A DNA stretch of 7,654 bases from Chloroflexota bacterium (GTDB lineage Bacteria > Chloroflexota > Dormibacteria > CF-121). Below, one piece after another: positions 1 to 5,126 of this stretch. Position 1 is the first letter of the stretch. Every line of letters begins with the position of its first letter. Location: assembly GCA_005880605.1 (NCBI GenBank), contig VBIS01000015.1:1-7654 (forward strand), read 5' to 3'. The notes beneath the pieces are model-generated. The model was not told the DNA's origin. It ran no database searches and saw nothing but the letters and a program-made list of their open reading frames with translations. Both the position numbers and the translations under genes were made by a program.

Positions 1-40
1 GGTCACGACCGACAACATCCACGAGCTGTGCGATCCATTG

Positions 41-70
41 TTGACAAGACATATGTCGCGTGAGTAATAT
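41..70 (+). promoter_or_regulatory. Probable sigma-70-type promoter of the ArsR operon, giving a leaderless transcript
   Basis: A perfect -35 hexamer TTGACA (41-46) is followed after 18 bp by TAATAT (65-70), which matches the -10 consensus at four of six positions. Initiation six or seven bases past the -10 would fall on or next to the ATG at 77. No Shine-Dalgarno sequence precedes that ATG, so the mRNA is probably leaderless. The hexamers are seen directly; the start site and leaderless translation are inferred. Confidence 0.6.
48..57. promoter_or_regulatory. Candidate operator: perfect palindrome between -35 and -10
   Basis: GACATATGTC is a perfect 10-bp palindrome lying inside the spacer of the ArsR-operon promoter. 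ArsR-family dimers bind dyad-symmetric sites that overlap promoter elements, so this is a natural site for autorepression by the gene starting at 77. Binding itself is inference. Confidence 0.5.
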
Positions 71-76
71 GTTGTC

Positions 77-415
77 ATGCCCGACATCTTTCAAATCCTG
101 GCCGACCCGACCCGCCGGCGCCTGGTGGACGCGCTGCGGGCCGGCGAGCGTTCGGTCAGTCAGCTGGTCGACGTCGTGGACATCGGCCAACCAGGAGTTT
201 CGCGGCAGCTCGGCATCCTGGAGGAGGCTCGGTTCGTCGTGGTCCGCCCCGAAGGCCGCCGGCGACTCTACGCGCTGCGCCCGGAGCCGTTTCGCGAACT
301 CGACGATTGGATGACGGGGTATCGCGGGATGTGGGAGGCCCGACTCGACCGATTTGCCGCAGAACTCGACCGCCGGGGCAGAACCCGACCGAAACACAAG
401 GAGGAAGGCGAATGA
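77..415 (+). CDS. ArsR-family winged helix-turn-helix regulator, cysteine-free
   Basis: This 112-residue protein has the standard length and layout of a small ArsR-family dimeric repressor. It opens with the family's first helix (LADPTRRRLVDAL, residues 8-20). The recognition helix QPGVSRQLGILEEARFV follows at about 38-54, then the wing RPEGRRRLYAL at about 57-67. The tail (DDWMTGYRGMWEARLDRF) is typical of ArsR proteins encoded beside SRPBCC genes. It contains no cysteine and lacks the ELCVCDL-type metal site, so thiol-based arsenic or metal sensing is unlikely. The ATG at 77 has no ribosome binding site but sits at the predicted transcription start. Its stop overlaps the next start (ATGA at 412-415), indicating translational coupling. 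It probably represses its own operon through the upstream palindrome; the inducer is unknown. Confidence 0.93.
   Translation: MPDIFQILADPTRRRLVDALRAGERSVSQLVDVVDIGQPGVSRQLGILEEARFVVVRPEGRRRLYALRPEPFRELDDWMTGYRGMWEARLDRFAAELDRRGRTRPKHKEEGE
398..408 (+). promoter_or_regulatory. Strong ribosome binding site that fixes the VOC gene start
   Basis: AAGGAGGAAGG is a near-perfect Shine-Dalgarno sequence seven bases upstream of the ATG at 412. It supports that start over the earlier in-frame ATG at 307, which lies well inside the ArsR gene. It also contrasts with the regulator's own ATG, which has no such site. Confidence 0.85.
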
Positions 416-936
416 CCCAAGCAAGTTCGCAGACGACGACCGTGGCGAAGAAGACGAAGGTGCAAAGCGTTCGACCCTGTTTGACATTCAAGGAGGGTGC
501 CGAAGAAGCGATCAATTTCTACGTCTCGGTGTTTCCGAACTCCAAGGTGCTCAGCATGTTGCGTAGTGACGGCAACGGTCCGCTCCCGAAAGGCAGCCTG
601 TGGCACGCGAGCTTCCTGCTCGACGGGCAGGAGTACACGGCCTTTGACGGCGGCTCGTCCTTCGCGTTCACCGAAGCGTTCTCGTTGGTCGCGACCTGCG
701 AGACCCAGGATGAGCTCGATCAAATCTGGGCACGGCTCATCGACGGCGGCGAGGAAGGACCGTGCGGCTGGCTCAAGGATCGGTTCGGCGTCTCGTGGCA
801 GGTCGTGCCCGCCGCGTTGGGCCGGATGATGAGTGACTCGAAGTCCGGGAACCCGGCAAAGATGATGGAGGCGTTGCTGAAGATGCGAAAGCTCGACATC
901 GCGACCCTCGAGCAGGCGTATCGGAGTGGCGTCTAA
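412..936 (+). CDS. VOC-superfamily protein, PhnB / 3-demethylubiquinone 3-methyltransferase-like
   Basis: The 174-residue product belongs to the PhnB-like branch of the vicinal oxygen chelate superfamily (PF06983 type). Visible hallmarks are PCLTFKEGAEEAINFYVSVFPNSKV near the N terminus split over the first beta-alpha unit, then HASFLLDGQEYTAFDGG, CGWLKDRFGVSWQVVP, and the C-terminal helix ending MRKLDIATLEQAY. Despite the old family name, most members are not shown to be methyltransferases, and no substrate can be read from the sequence. The first 15 or so residues (Thr, Ser and Lys rich) form a nonconserved leader before the fold. The start is set by a strong ribosome binding site and overlaps the regulator's stop by 4 bp. 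The 3' end overlaps the next gene by 11 bp. Probably cytoplasmic and co-regulated by the ArsR protein. Confidence 0.9.
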   Translation: MTQASSQTTTVAKKTKVQSVRPCLTFKEGAEEAINFYVSVFPNSKVLSMLRSDGNGPLPKGSLWHASFLLDGQEYTAFDGGSSFAFTEAFSLVATCETQDELDQIWARLIDGGEEGPCGWLKDRFGVSWQVVPAALGRMMSDSKSGNPAKMMEALLKMRKLDIATLEQAYRSGV

Positions 937-1432
937 CTTGGCCTCGCAAACCCATCCGGCACGCCAGAGGGTCCGCCTCGAGCGCACCTTCAATGCGGCC
1001 ATCGAACAGGTGTGGGAGCTGTGGACCACCAAGGACGGGATCGAGTCCTGGTGGGGCCCCGACGGCTTCGAGGTAAAAGTTCGCAAACTCGACTTCCGCC
1101 CCGGCGGCGAGCTGCTCTATGACATGACTGCGATCGCCCCCGACCAGATCGAGTTCATGAAGAAGGCGGGGATGCCGCTAACCACCCCGTCTTTCGTCAA
1201 CTACACCGAGGTTGTGCCGCTGACGCGGTTCGCCTTCACCCAGCTTGTCGACTTCATCCCCAACGTCAAGCCGTACAAGGTGGCGATGACGGTTGAGTTC
1301 GACGCGAATCCGCAGGCCGTGCGGATGGTGGTGACCCTCGACGCCATGCACGACGAGTACTGGACCAAGATGGCGGTCATGGGCTGGGAGAATGAACTCG
1401 ACAAACTAGCGAAACTGCTTAAGCCCGCGTGA
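926..1432 (+). CDS. SRPBCC / AHSA1-like (START-fold) domain protein
   Basis: The 168-residue protein has the pattern of the AHSA1-like branch of the SRPBCC superfamily. This comprises VRLERTFNAAIEQVWELWT at the start, WWGPDGFEV around residues 42-50, and the RPGG turn in LDFRPGGELLYDM. It ends with a helix (WTKMAVMGWENELDKLAKLL) that typically closes the hydrophobic cavity. Members bind hydrophobic ligands or act as uncharacterised enzymes; the ligand is not predictable here. The chosen GTG at 926 overlaps the VOC gene by 11 bp. A TTG at 938, just after the VOC stop, is a credible alternative, with GGAG at 923-926 as a distant ribosome binding site. It is the last gene of the ArsR operon, and genes of these three families are commonly found together in bacteria. 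Confidence 0.9.
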   Translation: MASNLASQTHPARQRVRLERTFNAAIEQVWELWTTKDGIESWWGPDGFEVKVRKLDFRPGGELLYDMTAIAPDQIEFMKKAGMPLTTPSFVNYTEVVPLTRFAFTQLVDFIPNVKPYKVAMTVEFDANPQAVRMVVTLDAMHDEYWTKMAVMGWENELDKLAKLLKPA

Positions 1433-2732
1433 CAGGAGGCACCGCGGTAGCGCGCGCCTGAAGATGGCGGGCTAGATCGCTGGCGAATCCCTGGAAGTTG
1501 GTCGCGATCTGCTTCATGCCGGAAAGCCCGGGCTCGTCGGCAAGCTTGAGCGACACATCGGCCAGGGTCTCGAAGCGCTCGCGAAGAATTTTCCAGGCGG
1601 CGTCGCGGTGGGGCAGGACGAAGAACGCGGGGCGCACGATCTCGAAGGCCGGCCCGGCCGTCTGACCGGGGTGCTGCGGACCCACCGGCAGCGCCGTCAT
1701 CATCGGACCGAGGCTTCGCATCACCCAGTTCATCAGGTGCTTGGCGGTCTTGGCGAGCGTTTCGAGTTCATCCGGCGTCTCGCCGTGATGCACGAAATAG
1801 CGGCTCTGGACCTGAAGGATGACCTCGTAGGCGGCATTGAAGACGTCGGCCACGCGTCTGGTTAAGGGATCTTCGATCAGGGTTACCAGGTCGTCGTCGG
1901 GCGGCTCTCGCAGGTACACGGTTATCACCGGACGCCCAGGCTCGAACGTCGCGTCCGCCCGGCGAACCGCCAGATAGTCTTCGAGGATCCCGACGAATTT
2001 GCCGAAGTGAGAATTCACCCAATCGCCGCGGGCGCCCTCACCTTGCTCGACGATGATCTCGATCGCCGAGCTGGCGGTGGCGAGGTTGGTCACGGCGGTC
2101 AGCTCCGGCCACTCGAAGACCTGGGTTGTTGCCTGCGCTTTCGGCGGTCCGATGAAGACGTCCGATTCGCCGTAGCGATCGACGAGGTGGGCGAGTCCCC
2201 GCTCGATGCCGCGGTAGAGATGGCCGACGGTATGCCATTCCTCGGCACCCCCCGTGATCTGCGGATCGTCAGCGGAGAGGGGCCGCATGTGACCGAGCGC
2301 CCCGAAGCCCTCGGCATCGCGCAGCGCCATCCCCTCCGGGCGCTCGAGGAACATGAAGTGACGCAGCGCCCGCTCGCCAAACGGCACCAGCGCGATCTGG
2401 ACGTCCTCGGGATACCAGCGGGAGAGAATCGGAAAGTTGGGCCGCTCGAAATGCGGCGCGGCCCCCAGGGCCGTCAGGATATTGGTCGCCAGCGCCAGGT
2501 GCAGCATCTCCTGCTTGACGACGTCGATGATGGTCAGCTCCCAGGCCTGGATCCGTGCCAGCTGCTCCGGCGTGACGCCCTCATCGACGCTCCGCTTGAG
2601 CGAGAACTGCGCGTACAGGTATTCGCACAGCAGGCCGTGCTCCAGTTCGCAGGCCTCCCCCAGCAGATAGACGAGCTCCTCCCGGCTTTCGACCCGAAGC
2701 ACCGGCTCCTGCCCGTTCCCGCTCGCGGCCAT
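1419..2732 (-). CDS. Ferritin-like domain protein, iminophenyl-pyruvate dimer synthase (VioB/RebD N-terminal) type
   Basis: The 437-residue protein matches the PF12902-type ferritin-like family, named for the N-terminal domain of VioB/RebD enzymes that couple imino-indolepyruvate units. The helical bundle begins ELEHGLLCEYLYAQFSLK (29-46). Further signatures are EMLHLALATN (75-84), EQGEG (229-233) and SHFGKF (241-246). The acidic and His residues in these are likely di-metal ligands. A second helical part carries QTAGPAFE and VLPHRDAAWKILRERFE. No violacein or rebeccamycin partner gene is nearby, so the substrate is unknown; many stand-alone homologues are annotated only as ferritin-like. I chose the ATG at 2732, which puts the first conserved helix close to the N terminus. 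An ATG at 2816 would add 28 nonconserved Arg/Gln-rich residues and abut the divergent gene's start. The 3' end overlaps the SRPBCC gene convergently by 14 bp. Confidence 0.85.
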   Translation of the reverse strand: MAASGNGQEPVLRVESREELVYLLGEACELEHGLLCEYLYAQFSLKRSVDEGVTPEQLARIQAWELTIIDVVKQEMLHLALATNILTALGAAPHFERPNFPILSRWYPEDVQIALVPFGERALRHFMFLERPEGMALRDAEGFGALGHMRPLSADDPQITGGAEEWHTVGHLYRGIERGLAHLVDRYGESDVFIGPPKAQATTQVFEWPELTAVTNLATASSAIEIIVEQGEGARGDWVNSHFGKFVGILEDYLAVRRADATFEPGRPVITVYLREPPDDDLVTLIEDPLTRRVADVFNAAYEVILQVQSRYFVHHGETPDELETLAKTAKHLMNWVMRSLGPMMTALPVGPQHPGQTAGPAFEIVRPAFFVLPHRDAAWKILRERFETLADVSLKLADEPGLSGMKQIATNFQGFASDLARHLQARATAVPPVTRA

Positions 2733-2814
2733 ATCGGCATTCTGGGCGTCCCCGTGGCCGGCCGGCAACTGGGTCGCTGGAAGCCGCCTGAACGCACGTT
2801 GTATTTGGCGCTGC
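2733..2814. promoter_or_regulatory. Divergent intergenic region between ferritin-like and HD-GYP genes
   Basis: These 82 bp separate the preferred starts of two divergent genes, so promoters for both should lie here or inside their 5' ends. I see no convincing hexamer pair on either strand. TTGTAT at 2799-2804 is at leaderless distance from the + strand ATG at 2815 but matches the -10 consensus poorly and has no -35 partner. There is no clear ribosome binding site ahead of either gene. Confidence 0.35.
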
Positions 2815-4971
2815 ATGGCCCAAAACGAACGGATTCCTGTCGACTTCCACCAGGGGATGTTCCGTATCGCCGCCATTGCCTTCGTAACCGCGGCGACCGT
2901 CGATGTCGGCAGCAGCTTCATTGGGGCGCCGCACCTCGACTTCGGGGGTATCTGGATCGTCGGCATCCTTTCTTATGTGGGGGCCGCGGTGAGCTGGTTT
3001 TTCCCATGGCACCGACTGCCGGTCGAGCGATTCCTGGTCGTGATCGTAATGCCGGGTCTGGCCCTGCTCGGTTTCATGGTCATGTACACGGGCGGTACGC
3101 ACTCGCACATCCTGCCGATCTTCATCGCGCCGGCGGTGTTCATGGCCGCGGCCTACGGGTTCCGTTCTGGCGCTGCGATCGCCGTGCTGACGGCGGCGAC
3201 CGCAACCCTCCCGCTGTTCATCAACGGCTGGGACAGTTATTACGTCCGCACCGTGGTCGTCCTCGCGGTGTCAACCATGCTGTGCGCGTTCATCTCGGCT
3301 CGGGTTCGCCGCGCGCTGCTCAACGAATACGAGAGCCGGCGGCGGCAGCAGGAAGAGAGCTACGTGGCAACCATCGGGGCGCTGGCTGCGGCGCTCGATG
3401 CAAAAGACCGGTACACGGAGGCCCATTCGAGGGAAACCGCAGACCTCGCCGTCAACGTCGGAAAGCGGCTCGATCTGCCGCCCGACCAGCTGCGCCTTCT
3501 CAAGTACGGCGCGCTGCTCCACGATATCGGCAAGATCGGCATCCCGGGCTACATCCTGCAGAAGCCAGGGTCACTGACGCCGGAAGAATTCGCCATCATG
3601 CGCGAACACCCCGTCATCGGCGAGCGCATCGTCGCTTCGGTGGCTTTTCTCGCGCCACTGGGTCCCATCGTCCGGGCGGAACACGAGCGATGGAACGGCA
3701 CCGGCTACCCCGACGGCCTCAAGGGGGAGGAAATTCCGGTCGAGTCGCGCATCATCCACGCGTGCGACGCGTTCCACGCCATGGCCTCGGATCGTTCCTA
3801 CCGCAAGGCCTTGCCGCTCGAGGCAATCGTGGCGGAGTTCCGCAAAGAGAGCGGCCACCAGTTCGACCCACGCGTGGTCGACGTGATGCTGGACCTGATC
3901 GAGCACGACCCGCCTCACATTTCCGCCGCCGCCGAGGCGGTCGGCCAGCCAACGCCCGACGCCACGGTGTCTGGGCCACGCGGCTGGGCGCAGCACATGC
4001 AGACGGTGGAGGCCCTTGGCCAGCAGCTCGCCCGGGCAACCAGCATCGAAGACATTTGCAACCGTATCGGAGAGACCATCACCACCCTGCTCCCCCTCGA
4101 CCAGTGCCGGGTGCTGCTGATGAGTGAGGATCGCACCCGTCTGGAGGTCGTGTACCTGCGGGGAACCGACCGTGAGGAGTACCGCGAGGTAACCGCCGCC
4201 AATGCGACGGTTGACGTGGGGGAGGGGATTGCCGGTTGGGTCGCGGAATCGCGACGCGGCGCGGTGCTGGGGGATACCGAGCACCACCCCAAGGCGGCAC
4301 ATGTGACGGGAACCACCGTGATCGACGAGTCGATGCTGGCGGTCCCGGTCATGTTCCAGGACGAGGTCCTGGCGGTCATCGTGGTCCTCAAGCTAGGACT
4401 GAATCAGTACTCGCTCGACCAGCTGCGCCTGCTGACGATCCTGGCCAACCAGGCCGCGGTTTCGATCGCCAATGCGCGCCTGATCGAGCGGCTCGCCGCG
4501 GCCGCCACCGTCGATGCCTTGACCGGCTTGATGAACCGCGGGGCGTTCGAAGAGGCGGTCAACGAGCAGATGCTGCGGCCTCAGTCGTGGGGAACTTTGC
4601 TCATGATCGATGTCGTGAACCTCCGTGAGACGAATGCCGCTTATGGCCACCGGGCCGGTGATGCTGTCATCAAACGGATAGCCCGGGCGATTCGGGCGTC
4701 GGTCCGCGGCGACGACATGGCCTCGCGCTGGATTGGCGATGATTTCGCCATCCTGGCACCCGGGATCGATGCCTCGCAGGCCGCGGTCATGGCCGGCCGG
4801 ATCGAAACCGCGTTGCAGTCCGACCGGATCTCGATCCGGTGGGGCACCGCCGAGTACCATGGCGACGCCCTCACCGCCCAGGATCTGCTGACGGCGGCGC
4901 TCAAGTCGCTGTCCGAGCGAGCTGGGGAGGGCGCCGGCCGAGGTACCGACATCACCGCCCAGGCTTCCTGA
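2815..4971 (+). CDS. Membrane HD-GYP c-di-GMP phosphodiesterase with GAF and degenerate GGDEF domains
   Basis: This 718-residue protein starts with about six hydrophobic helices (15-165). A linker leads to an HD-GYP domain (about 180-370), a GAF domain (about 395-555) and a GGDEF-like domain (about 562-705). HD-GYP residues visible are E202, H204, the HD pair H236-D237 with G239-K240, H265, H290, GYP at 297-299 and D318. The usual His-His pair before GYP is Glu289-His290. Such domains hydrolyse c-di-GMP using two or three metals. The GGDEF signature is changed to IGDDF (640-644), losing the first Gly and the catalytic Glu. The guanine-contact Asn and GH..GD residues persist, as does the RxxD inhibitory motif (R631, D634), five residues upstream. 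It is probably an inner-membrane phosphodiesterase gated by GAF and c-di-GMP or GTP binding; cyclase activity is doubtful. The ATG at 2815 lacks a clear ribosome binding site, and Met15 is an alternative start. Confidence 0.92.
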   Translation: MAQNERIPVDFHQGMFRIAAIAFVTAATVDVGSSFIGAPHLDFGGIWIVGILSYVGAAVSWFFPWHRLPVERFLVVIVMPGLALLGFMVMYTGGTHSHILPIFIAPAVFMAAAYGFRSGAAIAVLTAATATLPLFINGWDSYYVRTVVVLAVSTMLCAFISARVRRALLNEYESRRRQQEESYVATIGALAAALDAKDRYTEAHSRETADLAVNVGKRLDLPPDQLRLLKYGALLHDIGKIGIPGYILQKPGSLTPEEFAIMREHPVIGERIVASVAFLAPLGPIVRAEHERWNGTGYPDGLKGEEIPVESRIIHACDAFHAMASDRSYRKALPLEAIVAEFRKESGHQFDPRVVDVMLDLIEHDPPHISAAAEAVGQPTPDATVSGPRGWAQHMQTVEALGQQLARATSIEDICNRIGETITTLLPLDQCRVLLMSEDRTRLEVVYLRGTDREEYREVTAANATVDVGEGIAGWVAESRRGAVLGDTEHHPKAAHVTGTTVIDESMLAVPVMFQDEVLAVIVVLKLGLNQYSLDQLRLLTILANQAAVSIANARLIERLAAAATVDALTGLMNRGAFEEAVNEQMLRPQSWGTLLMIDVVNLRETNAAYGHRAGDAVIKRIARAIRASVRGDDMASRWIGDDFAILAPGIDASQAAVMAGRIETALQSDRISIRWGTAEYHGDALTAQDLLTAALKSLSERAGEGAGRGTDITAQAS

Positions 4972-4997
4972 GATCGTCGCTGACCTTTGGGCAAGGC

Positions 4998-5017
4998 CCT
5001 GCGCCCGAATGGGCAGG
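4998..5017 (+). terminator. Weak hairpin downstream of the HD-GYP gene, possible terminator
   Basis: CCTGC (4998-5002) pairs with GCAGG (5013-5017), and CC (5005-5006) can extend pairing with GG (5011-5012) around a GAAT loop. The hairpin starts 26 bp after the HD-GYP stop, but no T-run follows. It could weaken read-through or be a chance GC-rich fold. Confidence 0.25.
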
Positions 5018-5042
5018 ATGCGTCGAGTTTCGCGCAATTTCC

Positions 5043-5071
5043 TTGACGGTCCAAAACCGGTCGCCTAACGT
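5043..5071 (+). promoter_or_regulatory. Candidate promoter for the beta-helix protein gene
   Basis: TTGACG (5043-5048) resembles a -35 box and is followed after exactly 17 bp by TAACGT (5066-5071), a poor -10 match at three of six positions. It lies 35-56 bp upstream of the candidate GTG starts, the right place for a separate promoter for the beta-helix gene. Confidence 0.35.
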
Positions 5072-5074
5072 CAA
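5043..5074. repeat. Inverted repeat TTGACG / CGTCAA over the candidate promoter
   Basis: TTGACG (5043-5048) and its exact reverse complement CGTCAA (5069-5074) are separated by 20 bp and overlay both promoter hexamers. A second short inverted repeat, GGGTC-GT-GACCC, lies at 5101-5112 around the first possible GTG. Either could be a regulator site; short arms mean chance is not excluded. Confidence 0.3.
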
Positions 5075-5117
5075 AATCCGCCGCTGAAACTTGACCGCGG
5101 GGGTCGTGACCCGTGCC

Positions 5118-5125
5118 GAGGAGGG
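5118..5125 (+). promoter_or_regulatory. Purine-rich Shine-Dalgarno-like run near the beta-helix gene start
   Basis: GAGGAGGG at 5118-5125 is a strong anti-Shine-Dalgarno match, but it sits almost against the GTG at 5127. Only its first bases (GAGGA, 5118-5122) give a usable four-base spacing. It favours 5127 over the in-frame GTG at 5106 and TTG at 5091 but does not settle the start. Confidence 0.4.
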
Positions 5126-5126
5126 T

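Larger units (their letters stand above)
11..76. repeat. Inverted repeat flanking the ArsR promoter
   Basis: GACAACAT (11-18) and its exact reverse complement ATGTTGTC (69-76) bracket the promoter, with 50 bp between the arms. The right arm touches the ATG of the regulator gene. A related half-site, TGACAA, occurs at 42-47 across the -35 box, with its complement TTGTCA at 72-77. These may be additional half-sites for the regulator or could permit looping. The repeat is visible; the role is a guess. Confidence 0.4.

Noticed and set aside
307..411. N-terminal extension of the VOC protein to the ATG at 307
   Set aside because: It would place 35 extra residues within the ArsR coding region. The ATG at 412 has a near-perfect Shine-Dalgarno sequence and a 4-bp stop/start overlap.
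268..1086. A 272-codon - strand frame opposite the ArsR and VOC genes
   Set aside because: It covers genes with strong family signatures and a strong ribosome binding site on the + strand, and shows no domain of its own.
2817..2966. Extension of the ferritin-like gene to the - strand ATG at 2966
   Set aside because: It would overlap the membrane helices of the divergent HD-GYP protein by about 150 bp and adds no conserved family sequence.
2007..4127. A 706-codon + strand frame antisense to the ferritin-like gene and out of frame with the HD-GYP gene
   Set aside because: It is Arg/Gly/Pro-rich with no recognisable domain and spans two genes with clear family motifs on other frames. Long shadow frames are expected at this GC content.
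5102..5111. GGTCGTGACC, the reverse complement of window bases 1-10 (GGTCACGACC)
   Set aside because: A shared 10-mer with internal near-symmetry at two distant sites is easily coincidental in GC-rich DNA, and no longer similarity extends around it.
4972..5126. Possible c-di-GMP (GEMM) riboswitch ahead of the beta-helix gene
   Set aside because: I looked because of the c-di-GMP neighbour, but could not align the conserved paired stems and junction bases of the known class to this gap. A covariance-model search would be decisive.
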